Source of the DNA: Zygnema cylindricum
Taxonomy: Eukaryota; Streptophyta; Zygnematophyceae; Zygnematales; Zygnemataceae
Reading direction: 5' to 3'
NCBI GenBank assembly: GCA_037447655.1
Contig: JBBHKE010002024.1
Location: forward strand, 62,001 to 126,000
DNA length: 64,000 nucleotides
Of this stretch, positions 25,901 through 36,700 are shown one piece after another (the first letter of the stretch is position 1; each line of letters opens with the position of its first letter). Under the pieces are notes generated by a model. The model was not told where the DNA came from, searched no databases, and saw only the letters and a list, made by a program, of their open reading frames with translations. A program made the translations under genes and the position numbers.

Positions 25901-26143
25901 TTCCAGCTTAAAAGCTAGTTTTATCCTTTCACCATTTCTTGAGTGGTTACTGGAACGCACTTGTTATAGTCTCCTTCTGCCTATTTAGTGTGTGCTTTGT
26001 GACGTGTGTGAAAGTTTCTGCACCAGTCTCCCGATGCCCGTCCTTGATTTCTAGTATAATTTTCTTTTTTCTCACCAAAGCTCTTGCCCTGTTCTTGTTG
26101 GTCACAGGAAACTGTGAGGCGGCGCAGTCGGAAAAGTCGTTGA
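7959..26143 (+). CDS. PDS5: Sister chromatid cohesion protein PDS5 homolog with Tudor domain
   Basis: Thirty proposed exons join in frame to 1,676 codons including stop: 7959-8060, 8231-8446, 8703-8867, 9180-9302, 9503-9724, 10111-10321, 10461-10606, 11002-11159, 12113-12262, 12619-12667, 12864-13055, 13293-13475, 14313-14467, 14747-14873, 16313-16462, 16599-16673, 16850-16992, 17387-17513, 18167-18292, 18638-18843, 19119-19260, 19319-19339, 19807-19953, 20612-20698, 20827-21066, 21766-21845, 21961-22012, 23193-23297, 24666-25757 and 26108-26143. Residues 1 to about 1140 are HEAT-type helices with PDS5 landmarks such as APDPPYSD, RLMDFEEKVR, RLRDKK, DDLLKRIGEKH, EGTRRQAKHAV and VDRAHIRLAAAKAVLQLSR. 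PDS5 binds cohesin and regulates its release and acetylation in the nucleus. A Tudor domain (about 1222-1300) and a charged tail with AT-hook-like motifs follow. The length is close to plant PDS5A. The start of exon 2 (8231 or 8243) and the edges of exons 23, 26 and 29 are the least certain. Two introns use GC donors. Confidence 0.92.
8061..8230 (+). other. GC-AG intron of PDS5 (intron 1)
   Basis: Exon 1 ends CTAAAG and the intron begins GCAAGT. The splice is phase 0. The acceptor is at 8230 or 8242; both keep the frame into the AAASQLQEVQQ segment, so the exact end is ambiguous. Confidence 0.7.
14041..14080 (+). repeat. AAGA microsatellite in PDS5 intron 12
   Basis: A short array of GAAA/AAGA units, of little functional interest. 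Confidence 0.8.
14468..14746 (+). other. Probable GC-AG intron of PDS5 (intron 13)
   Basis: Phase 2 is required to read into LISETLQRLALEG after the TTTGCAG acceptor. The only suitable donor is AGCAG/GCAGGT. The nearby GTCTAC donor at 14472 gives phase 0 and an immediate stop. Confidence 0.6.
15674..16072 (+). repeat. 154-bp direct duplication in PDS5 intron 14
   Basis: 15674-15827 and 15919-16072 are nearly identical (one mismatch noticed, TTTTGCAT versus TTCTGCAT). The 91-bp spacer between them starts within the second copy of the dispersed 26-bp motif. Confidence 0.85.
15826..15851 (+). repeat. Dispersed 26-bp motif, copy 2
   Basis: Identical to 7790-7815. It sits exactly at the right edge of the first copy of the 154-bp duplication in PDS5 intron 14. 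The sequence beyond it is unlike the flanks of the other two copies. Confidence 0.85.
19319..19339 (+). other. 21-nt microexon of PDS5
   Basis: Seven codons (KDIMDIE) lie between an ATTCAG acceptor and a GTTTAT donor, in phase 0 on both sides. With this exon the protein reads EDALNSERTE, then KDIMDIE, then LVFAVCDIG. This aligns well with the conserved plant PDS5 region that precedes the CDLG motif. Extending the exon leftward to the next AG (19306) brings a stop into frame. Confidence 0.65.
21766..23297 (+). other. Tudor domain of PDS5 (three exons)
   Basis: Exons 21766-21845, 21961-22012 and 23193-23297 encode GRRIQVWWPIDK, then FYYGRIQAYDPKKNQH, then VLYDDGDEETL and KERWDF. This is a canonical Tudor barrel with aromatic-cage candidates Trp, Tyr and Phe. 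Tudor domains of plant PDS5 proteins are known to read methylated histone H3 lysine 4, so a chromatin-targeting role is likely by family. Confidence 0.85.
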
Positions 26144-27914
26144 TGCGCTGATGATGAATCTAGGATGTCCAGCGTCGCACAAAAGCTGGGCCGTCAATTT
26201 TGCTGTTTGCAAGAGATCAGAAGGGGTTTGCCGTTGCTTTTCCTGGGTGGCGGGTGGGCTATGTCTATGCTATTTGGAAGATGGTTCTTTGGGAACTGTT
26301 TTTTCGACACGGTCCATGGCAAAGTTGCTGTCGCAGTTACCTCAGGGGAAATAAAGTGAACCTTTCCACTTGAAGCCAATTTGTGATTTGCCTTACGTCC
26401 TGTCATTATGAGCTGCTGATTTCTTTTTTTGAGTTTTCTTTATCCATTCCTTTGTTTTCTCCATTTAGTTGATCGGCCAATACTTACAGTTGGGGTCTGT
26501 ATTACTCCTGTTGACACAGGATAGTCTTTTTGTCGTTGCTGTGGATGCCATTTGGCAGAGTGGGTCCATTCTTAGAATGTGCTTACCTAATTTTCTTAAG
26601 GAAGGTGATAGTGTCCTGATTCATGGCATAAACCCCATTCGAGGCCGAACTCCATGTCTAGAATAACGAGAATGCAATCTTAGTATGTTTACCGCAAACG
26701 CCCAGTATGGATGGCAGATAGAGTTGAATCTTTGGTAAAAGATTTCTTATCTGCCTTTGTCTAATACCGACAAATATCCTTTCAGGTGTCAACTTTAAAC
26801 ATATATCTGAAGTGCGCATTTTTTTTTCTGGCTTATGAGTTTGAACAGCTGGGCTATTTGTGTGGCTGTGTCAACACCGGCTTCCTGTTTTGTACCGCTC
26901 TGTGAATTAATCTTTCAGGGCTGTGTTGTGTGATTCCCCACTTGGAAGCCTGCATAAATTGCCCCGTAGTCCTATGACCAGACTCAACGCTATTATGGAG
27001 AAGAGGGCAGCCTTAAATCTGGCCACAAAAGTATGTTGCAAACAATCAAGGTCGAGTCTCCCATTTTCTGGCTTGGACTAGAGACATAAATCTATTGAAT
27101 AACCCACCTAAATTCTTTAAAAAAATATAGAAAATTACATAATTTAAATGTGACAAAAAATCTTATGAGGGGGTTTGGGATACAACTCAATGTTATTTGC
27201 ATGCATGGTATTTCCTGGCTACATAGTTTAGCTTTGCCTGTAGGCAAGGCTCTGTTGTACGTTTTGAGGATAGCGTGCAATTGCATTTACGTAAAGGATA
27301 GAGTATTGTTCCCCCAGCATTAAGGAGGTATTAACACTATTGTATGGGTCATTCACTAGCTTAGAAAATTATTTTGTACATTTTTGTCACCTTGTCCTTT
27401 AGATAAAGCTTCATAGTTGTCCTGCCATTTTGCAGCATGGGATATTTTGTGAAGCCCAATAATTGGTTTTGTTTATGATGTCAAAGTAACAGAAGGATGA
27501 AATCGTAAAATCTCTCTAGAAATCTTAAAACAACGTGAAGCGTTTGGAGGGTGCGGACGAATATGGTTTGCGCCTAAATATTTGAAATCTTTCAAATTCT
27601 GTGTTTATTTCCAACTGCTGTAATAGTTAAAAAATGCACGCATCCGGTAGCTGGTCGACATATGTAATCTTTTTATACGAGGCTCTGCTTCAACTTTGTA
27701 TTAAATGTTGAATGCACAAAGACTAAAGTTTGTGTAGTGTAAGAACCCTGATTGTGTTTTTGTCCTATGGAAATAACTAGTGATGCGTATCGAACTGATT
27801 TTAGTCAATTTATGCGCTTCAATATCTGAACAATACTGAAGTCGACCATGGGTAGGCACCAACTTTGGCAAGTTTTCATATCGTGATTTTGTCGATTTTT
27901 AGAGTTTTTGACAC

Positions 27915-27940
27915 TACACCGTCGATCGTATTTAGCGTGT
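27915..27940 (+). repeat. Dispersed 26-bp motif, copy 3
   Basis: Identical to copies 1 and 2 and in the same orientation, in the non-coding region about 1.8 kb downstream of PDS5. It is followed by a partial echo (TTAGTGTGTA). Confidence 0.85.
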
Positions 27941-28840
27941 ATAACTTATTAGTGTGTAGAATAATTTAGTATCATGTACACTAATTTTGACTTAGAAAAA
28001 TTTCGAAAAAAAAGTTATACACATTTTTCAGCGAACGCCAATATGGGTACAGCTGATTTGTCGAGAGGATATTCACAGTAATATAGGTAAAAGTACAAAT
28101 TCTGACAATTCGTACACTGTCGCATACTTTCACTCTAATTAATTCCTAACTCTAATTTCCAAAAAACAAGTTCGCACACATTCCCCTACAATCGCCTCTT
28201 TTGCAGTGTGAATATAAAATATGTTCGCATGTGGGAAGTCACGATCTTTCAGTTAAAGAAGTGAATTGTGTGTAGTTACACGCCCACATACAACGCCTTG
28301 AAACTGCGAACTCTTACTTCATGTGAATTTTTGCTGTTCAGTTTATATAAACACTAACATGTTTTGTGTCCAATTAGCGTCAATATGTACCCTGTTTCGG
28401 TGCAAATGAACGAATTTACCGTAAATGTTTTATTCTAATATGATGCTTAGATGTAATTTCACTATGAAATAGAATTAATTTATACGTTAATAAGGGGTCA
28501 AAGTCACAAAGGGACCACAAATTACAATTAACGGGTTAAAGTAAATAGAATAAAAATACAACATTTGGCGTTGGTGATATTTGGGTCGAAGTAACGCCAA
28601 ATGCGGACTATCCACAAAAAAATGGATATTTTTTGGACGAATCACATCCAACCAATTTTTATTTTTTTTAGGGATTTGACGCTGCCGCGTCATTTTGGCA
28701 AACAGAGGGATTTCATTCGTTTCATGAGGAAGCAGGTGAAAATACCGCCGCCACCTTCACTTCACTTCCATGGATTCGCAGTCGCATGTGACGTCTCTTT
28801 CTCCCTCGTCACGTGAGGCTTCCCTCCATTTCCTCTACAT

Positions 28841-29173
28841 TGCCTCCGCCCCTCTTTCCCCTTCCCTTTTCTCCCGAACGTATCTATGCTGATCTCCCTC
28901 TTTTCTTTTTGTGGGTTTTTAAAAATGTGCTTCCACTCCTTGTTGCCCTCTCCCTCTACCTCTCTCTCTCCCTCTCAATCTATCTCCATCCCCTATCCCT
29001 TTCCCTCTCCTTTTCTATCTCCCTCTCCCTTTCCCTCTCCTTCTCCCTATCCTTCTCCCTCTCCCTCTCCCCCTCCATCTCTTCCTCACCCTCTCGATAT
29101 GCGCACTATCTCCCTCCCCCTTTTCCTCTCCCTCTCTCCCTCGATCTGCCGCTATCTCTCCCTTTGCCTTTTT
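28841..29173 (+). repeat. CT-rich low-complexity tract
   Basis: Imperfect CTCCCT and CTTTCC repeats run for about 330 bp, producing Ser/Pro/Leu-rich spurious frames. No gene is supported. Confidence 0.85.
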
Positions 29174-31009
29174 AGTTGTCACACTATCTTTATTTTACTA
29201 TGTTTTTTATCTCATTTAAGTCTCATTTTTATTTTATCTGTCTCTCTCTCAGCCAAGGCGACTCAGGGCCAGATAGCAAGCAAGGAAAGCTGGACAAATG
29301 CAATGCTCAATACAAGTGGATTAACACTAATCCACTCCAAACACGATCCCTCTATACGATCAACCGACTACCTTAGCACGCGCCTGTACCCGCAAGGCAT
29401 CGTGATACTTACATAACACTCTTAGCAATCTGGTGATTGCCAAGGGTGAATTGCGGTTGTTCGCTACAACCGAAGTTTTGCAGAGCTTCTTAGAAAGGAT
29501 CCCCTCCACTAACTCCACTCTTTAGTGAAGTATGTCTCAATGTGAGCAACCGATGCCCAATGGAGAATGAGACGACAATTTTCAAGTGTAGGAATACTAA
29601 GCAAATGGATGACCCCTAGGTCCCACGGTCTATTTATATTCCTTGCAGGAGTTTTCTTATCAAGGATATCCTGAATTTACACGTAAATAAAACAAATCAA
29701 AGTATAAACAACCGAGAAAGACAAACATAAACTGAAAATGACAATATGTCCGACACTCATGAGGTTTGAGATAACCAAACTCAAAAGATGCGCATAAGCC
29801 AAAAAAAAAAAAAAACACAATCACAAGAAATAAAAACAATAAAACGATAATCCCAACATGCATTTCCACACTATTTAAAATTCAGCCACAGCCAGGAAAA
29901 GAAGTTTATATTGTGAGATCGCGGTCGAAATCCACTCAAAAGGACGAGAAAAGTGAAGGGAAACCGTGAAGGTCTTGGCTGAAGCCGTATAGATTAATAT
30001 ATAAGGCTTTATAAGAGATTGATAATGTAATAGAACTAGACGCTTCACGCAAAGGCAGAAAATCGCCTCTAAGCTGTCTGGACAATTTTACAAATAAAAA
30101 GATGGTTGCAGAAAATCCTTAATACTAAAAATAAATCAATAAATAATTCTTGCACTTGAAAATTGTGACCACGAAATAATCTAAAATGAACTAAGTAACA
30201 AAAACTACGCCTAGCGAATATAGGCCAATTGGAGTATAGCATGTTTTGTAAGTATTTGCATCTAGTTTGATTCAGCCAATAGAAAGCCAAAATCTTATGC
30301 CCTACATTACAAAATCTATAACCTACGGATTAAAACCCTTCCTATCTACGTGTGAACGCATGAACCTCTAAATGGTTCACGACTTAAAATGGTCTAATGA
30401 CGTGGCTTCGTCAGAACTGACAGCCGATTTGTCTGTCATTTGCATCGACGATCCAGATGTGATGTAACAAAAAAATCATATTCGGCGTCGACGGCCGAGA
30501 TGCTCCCTCGCGCGAAACGATTCAAATTGTCGTCGCCCGGGATTTTAGGGAATGAAAGGTACGTTATACGTGATATCATCGAAGTATCCGTTTGCGGAAA
30601 TCGCGGCAGATAGATGTGGTACGAAAAGATCCTTGTACCGACGTGTATTTAAACATGAGTCGTCGGCGAAAAATTCGGGAGAAATAGGTAAAATATGTAT
30701 AATAGGACCGCCGGTACTATCCGTTTTGTCGTCGCGCGATTTTCGAAAAATATAAGTCAAATGGTCAACGTGAAATGACGAAGTCGCAGTCGGCGAAAAT
30801 CGCGGATAAAAGATATTGTACGATCGAACTCGCCGTCGGCGGAAATTACGGAAATTCCGAGTCGTACCTCAGCGCATATTACGGCCAAAAATACATATGT
30901 ACGGTTGACGCGTACGGCGATATGTAGGTATGTACGATCCTATAAAACCCAAAAAACACCCAAATATAAATTAGTGTGGCGGCTGACCGTCCTAATACCT
31001 AAATATAAA

Positions 31010-31406
31010 CAATTAAAATGGCCGAGGAGATGCGGCATGACAACGTGGCGCTAGGTCATGCCATGTCACAAAAAGCCAAAGTGACCACTCCGGAATCTCG
31101 ACGATAATGTGCCCTGTTAGATAACAACCAAAATCAAATCTCATGCGTCATAAATACTTGCGCGATATTTGTTTCGCTGTCGAAACAAAATGCGTAGTAT
31201 CAATTTCGAAACTGTACCGTACTCCGTTCTTTACAAAACTGTATCTATGCATGTCGTATATAGTTTCAGTTAAATGAATTAGTTCACTCCTAAATAAACA
31301 AATATCTATACAACCCTAAAAACATTTTGCATTGTCCTAGACTAATAGGATAAAGCTGACCGCTACCGGCCTACTTAACAAACGGCAGGGTACCACGATC
31401 AAATCA
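31010..31406 (-). mobile_element. Old LTR fragment D, left part (minus orientation)
   Basis: This segment is recognisably related to the minus-oriented LTR at 42547-43300. Shared features include the GGAATCTCG block, the TTTGTTTCGC(C/T)GTCGAAACAAA hairpin and the CTAGACTAA...CGGCAGG block, but it is much more diverged. Homology stops at 31406, where element A begins, and resumes at 42380. Element A therefore inserted into it. The left limit is approximate. Confidence 0.6.
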
Positions 31407-32147
31407 TGTTGAATTATTAGATTTATAAGGTATTTTCTAGGTCTGAATAGCTTAGTGAAAATGGAAAAAAAAACGTTGACTGTGTGCCTTCACCTCTCCC
31501 CTCTATCCTACATACTTGTCATAGTCACTGAAAAAGAGAGAGGGTGGTGGAGCCATGGCTGCCTTGACACCTAAGGCATGTCAGAAGAAATGACATAAGT
31601 CACTTTTACCAAAAAAATTCAGTCCGGCAAGACTCGAACCTCCGACCGGCAGGGCGAGGCGTAGCCGTCAGCCTTAGCCGGTCTGTCGTTGAAGTCCATT
31701 TGAATTCATGAGGTAAGATAAGTATTTAAATATGTCTAAGTTCACTAATCCGATTTATTGAAATACGGATATGTAACATAGAAACGAATCGGATTATAGT
31801 GCGAACGTGAACCGCATGAAACAAATTTACCGGATATCGATTTTCAACGGCTAGCATTCAAAGTCAATTTGGATCCGACAGCGCGCATCATCGACCAGAT
31901 CGCGGAATGGGCGCTTTGGTTTTTTTTGGGCGTGATATGATCTAGTGCCACGTGGGAAAGAAAACATTAGAAAGCGCGAATCCTGAAGAGCATGAAGGTA
32001 AGTCTAGAAGAGACAAGCGTCCACTCAATGGGGGAGTCGTACACAGACCGTACAGAAAGTACACCGGCCATATTACCTATCTGTACTTTAGAGTTCTCTG
32101 ATTGGTTCGTACATCAGTAGATAGGAGTTGTGAGAGGGATTTAGGAC
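31407..32147 (+). repeat. 5' LTR of element A, 3'-truncated
   Basis: This aligns with the first 740 or so bases of the LTR at 41372. The match ends at GGATTTAGGA, where the sequence jumps directly into pol coding sequence (SNVLYIPQLSKNLVSTS). About 270 bp of LTR plus leader, gag and protease are missing at this junction. Confidence 0.82.
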
Positions 32148-32699
32148 TACTCACCTTCTCAAATGTACTTTATATTCCTCAGCTGAGCAAAAATCTTGTC
32201 TCTACTTCTGTATGAGATGATAAGGAGTTTGATACCTTCACTAGAAAGGGAGTCTTTACAGCTAAGTATGGGGATGATCACTAGATAGGGAGTATTTACA
32301 GCTAAGTATGGGGATAAAGTTTACTTCACAATAGATAATGGCAGCCAAGGAATGTTTAGGCTTAACCTAAGTAATGAAAAGAAGAATGCTTATCATGTTG
32401 GTGTCCCAATCTTGATGATCTGGCATAAGCGGTTGGGGCATTTGCACTTTGATAGGCTGAGGGAAATGAAGAAGCTTGGTGTAGGAGAGGGCATTCAATT
32501 TCGGGAAAATGAAATGGTGGATGATTGTAGTGGTTAGGCTCACAGACTTCTATTTCCCAAAACTGCCACATACAAAGGTGAGAAAGTACTAGATCTGGTC
32601 CACACAGATATCTGGGGACCAGCAAAAGTACCTTCTGTAGGAGGTAAGAGGTTCATGGTGAAAGTTACTGATGACTGGTCGAGATACTCTAGAGTGTAC
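32148..32699 (+). pseudogene. Element A pol fragment: GAG-pre-integrase and integrase N-terminal part
   Basis: It reads LYIPQLSKNLVSTS, WHKRLGHLHFDRL and HTDIWGPAKV, then the start of the integrase core up to DDWSRYSRV. Stops and a small tandem duplication (about 32243-32320) disrupt it. It is cut at 32699 by element B; the remainder continues at 38858. Confidence 0.85.
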
Positions 32700-33712
32700 T
32701 GTTGTAATTTATGAATCTTTATTTCAATCAATAGGGGTAAATATAACTTAGGATATTTTTCCTAGTAGTCTACTGTAATACTTACCTTAATTAGTGTTAC
32801 AGTAGCAAAAGATACAGTAGAGTGTATTGTACTTTTGCAGGGACACATGTCGGCGAAAGAACGTATACACGTTTTTCGGAGTAGCGCAGACAGTCAGCCA
32901 TACGTGTCAAAAAGTTGACGATGCGATTCACATGATCAGACCAACGGGATATGTCCCAGTATTCCAGAAAAATATGGTACTGCGCGACAGTACCATCGTC
33001 GATCGAATGTGTTCCAACGGACGCGATTCACCTGGGAACCCAAGCGTGATTCACGAGGGACCACAAGCGTGATTCGCGTGGGACCACAAGTGACGTAGCA
33101 CTCGGGTGCTTCGTACTACACGACCACATTTGGTTGGACTTTAGCGGTCACCGCTGACTAAGCATTTGGAACGTTTTTTTGTACAGTTAGAACGTTTTGT
33201 GTACGGTTCAATTTTTGTAAATATTTGAATAACATTAGTTTGTTGTTTAGTGTGATATAAAATGGTGTTCTATTAATCAAGTTTTTAGAAAATAGTAATT
33301 AGGGTTTTTGAGGTACAGTGACGTACGGGTAGGATGCTTTGTCGTTAGTCAGGATAATAACCGTGACAACGATAACCTGAATTAGTGTAGATCAGTAGAT
33401 ACACACTATGAGTATATAACTTAGGACTTAGCCAATTTTGTAGTATCCAGTTTTGGGAATATGATTTTCTAAGGGCGATTTTTGGGAAACTTCCAGACAT
33501 CATATCTTATGGTTTACAAAGTCATTTGGGCTGCAATTTTGGGAATTGTCATTTTATTGTATTTTGTATCACTATGGAAAATTTGAAGCATATTGGCTTT
33601 TTGGGTCATTTTTTGTGTCAGTTCAAAGTTGGTTGTTGAGTCTACTGTTTTTCATGTCTACTTCTACTACTACTGCTAGTTCTCCGCCTGCAACGGTGGT
33701 TGTAGAACAACA
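32700..33712 (+). repeat. 5' LTR of element B
   Basis: About 1,013 bp, TG...CA ended. It contains a TATAAAA box at 33256-33262. It also contains the apparent gag ATG at 33654, about 59 bp before the LTR end. Confidence 0.83.
33256..33262 (+). promoter_or_regulatory. TATA box in 5' LTR of element B
   Basis: TATAAAA lies about 555 bp into the LTR and is conserved in the 3' LTR at about 38379-38385. It would set a transcript start near 33285, leaving about 430 bp of R-U5. Confidence 0.5.
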
Positions 33713-36700
33713 GGTTATGGGCCTTTCGTCAAGAATTCCTATCTTCAATGGCCAAAAGTATGCGTATTGGGGGCGATGGTTGAATTGTCGTTTGAAACTA
33801 CTGACTTATTGGGGGTCTTGGATGGCTCCCTTGATGAAACAGATCCAACTTGGGCAAAGAAGAATTCAATGGCAAGGAACAATCTAATTATTTGTATTTC
33901 AGAAATTTTGGTCATGTCCCGACTGAAAATGAAGAAGGCGAGGGAGATTTGGACATCCCTCAAAACCGCTTTTGAGAAAGCGAATGTTCAAGAAGAGCTT
34001 TTGGTGGGTGGAAAAATTTGGGGATACAAATACACCGAGGAACTTTGGTTGAGTATTGTGACAATTTTCGTGCACTCATTGATGCTGACTCTTCTGCTGG
34101 AATGTCATTTCCTGAGTTTCAGTAGGCGGTTTTGCTTCTTAGAGGTCCCTCTATTAGCATGAAGGGTATGTCTGTTCAATTAAAGAGTCATGATAAAGCT
34201 AGCTGGTCATTTCAGTTAGCGTATAATCTTATATTGGAGGAAGAAACAAACACTAAACTCCTTGAGGGAGAAGGAAAGGTTGAGGCACTTGCAACAGACT
34301 TGGACAAAAGAAATCAATTAAATTAGAATTGGAATCAGTTTAACCACAATCAGAATCAGTTTAGTAAGAGGCAGAATAGGCCATCTACTACTACTTGTTT
34401 TTATTGTTCTGAGAAGGGTCATGGATACAAGTACTGTCCTAAATTGAAGAAGGCTAATGAGACAGGTTAATACAGGCCATGTTGGCAACAAAGCCAGTAT
34501 CACAAAGGTTTTTATGGAAATCCTTCCCGTGGAAATGCTCTTTTTCAGCTTTTGCAAGTGATGCAGATGAGTCTCTCAACTTCAATGAGCAAGAGGAGGC
34601 GGATTTATTTGCTATGGCGGCTGCCATGGAGGGTCCAAAGGATGCAAGATGGATCATGGACACGGCAGCGTCTGCCCACATGTGTTGGAACAAGGCGGCT
34701 TTCACGAATCTGCAGCAAACATCTCCAAAGAGTATCTACTATGCTTGCTGCATGAGTGTTCAAACCTCAGCTCAGGGTGATGTATCATTGATGGTAGATG
34801 TGGGGGGAAAGTTGGTAGAGAGATCCCTTCACAATGTTTTGTATGTTCCAGATTTTAAGAAAAGTATTTTTTCTACATCATTAGTGGAGAGCAAAGGCTT
34901 TGAAGTTGTTCTGAAAGGAGGGAGACAGGTTGTTAGCAAGAAAGGGAAAGTCGCAGTAACAAGAACTAGAGATGCGAGCAAAATGTACCGGATGGACATG
35001 GTTGTATATAAGGAAAATGATGTTCTCTACTCTAGTGTCGAATTTGATACTGAGTTGTGGCATAAGAGATTAGGACACATGAATTATTACAGTCTAAAGA
35101 AAATGGTGAATTCGGGAACAGTTGATGGAGTTTCTCTCACATCTAATCTTATAAAAACATGTGATGGTTGTTCACTTGGCAAGATCCACAAATTGCCATT
35201 TCCATAGGAAACACACCATAGATCGGAAAAAGTTATGCAGCTCATCCATTCTGATGTTCTCGGTCCTTCACAAGTGGCTTCGGCTGGAGGGGTCCACTAT
35301 ATGGTCACATTTACAGATGACTACTCGAGGTACACAAATGTAATGCAACATAAAAATGAAGTGTTTACTCACTTCAAACACTACAAAACGTAGGCGGAAA
35401 AGCTTCATAGAATTCCAATATTGGCGCTAAGATCGGACAACGGGGGAAAATACACATCGAAGGAATTCGAAGAATTTCTCCTTCAGGAAGGTATCAGTCA
35501 CAATCTTACAGTTCCATATACACCGGAACAAAATGATGTTTCTGAGAGATTAAATAGGACAGTGACAGAGAGTGCCTGGTCCATGCTTGCAGATAAAGGG
35601 CTAGATTTGAAATTCAGGGTTGAAGCACTTAACTGTGCTGTTTATATTAAAAATAGAATTGCTTGTAGGTCTGTTAGCACTACACCTTATGAACTTTGGA
35701 CAGAGGAAAAATCTGATGTTAGTCACTTTAGGATCTTTGGCAGCAAGTGTTTTATTTTAGATACTTCACAGGATAGATGGAAAATATAACCTAAAGGCTT
35801 ACTTGGGATTTTCATGGGGTATGATGATAATGCGAAAGGATATAGAGTTTTTGTCCTTGAGAAACAGAAAGTGATTGTTTCTAAAAATATCCAGATTAAA
35901 GATGAACAGGATTCAGTTGACCTGTTTAAAGTGCCAGATCAACCGGCAAAAGAAAAGCAAGAATATGTCATTTTTCACCATATACAGCGAGTCTCCTTTC
36001 CACCGACAAGTGGGACACCTCTTCCTTCAGTTCCTCTAGTGCTTTTACAGGCTACTTCCCCACAAGCTACACCTCAGGTGGAACGAACTACTACACATTT
36101 TGTACCAGATCAAGTTACAGTTCAGACTAAACAGCAAAATCAGAGGTTGCCGACAATCTCAGCCTCAAAATTTCCGGAGGGAAAGAGATCTAGCAGCCGT
36201 CTGCAAGCAAGCTCTCACTTTGTCTTTTCTTCAACTACAGAGGAGCCTCTAACGATCCAGGAGGCCTTCTCATCACCTGAGAGAAATCAGTAGATCGAGG
36301 CGGCAAACGATAAAATGAAGTCCATTATGGAGGCACACACATGGGAGCTGGTGGATCTTCCTCCGGGCAGGTAAGCCATCGGCAGCAAATGGGTATTCAA
36401 GGTGAAGCTGAACCCGGACAATACCATCGAAAGGTATAAGGCCAGACTAGTGGCTAAGGGAAATAATCAAAAAGAAGGTATTGACTTTGAGGAAACCTTC
36501 TCCCCAGTTATTAGATTTCCCACTGTCAGAATTTTTCTAAGTCTAGCAACCATAAAGAATATGGAAAAACATCAGATGGATGTTAAAACTGCTTTCTTGC
36601 ATGGAGAGTTAGACGAAACAATTTATTTGAAACAACCTGAAATGTATGTTGAAAAGGGAAAGGAAGAATTAGTGTGTAAATTGATGAAATTATTGTATGG

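Larger units (their letters stand above)
26144..31009. other. Gene-poor region downstream of PDS5
   Basis: The first few hundred bases are presumably PDS5 3' UTR and flank. The rest is AT-rich with only short frames that resemble no known protein. A 7-bp inverted repeat (CGGTTGT...ACAACCG) lies near 29453-29471, and CG-rich unique sequence lies at 30480-30900. I see no supportable gene; degraded transposon sequence is likely. Confidence 0.55.

Noticed and set aside
28813-29416. Long Ser/Pro/Leu open frames
   Set aside because: Low-complexity CT-rich DNA gives open frames in several phases; no domain or splice logic supports a gene.
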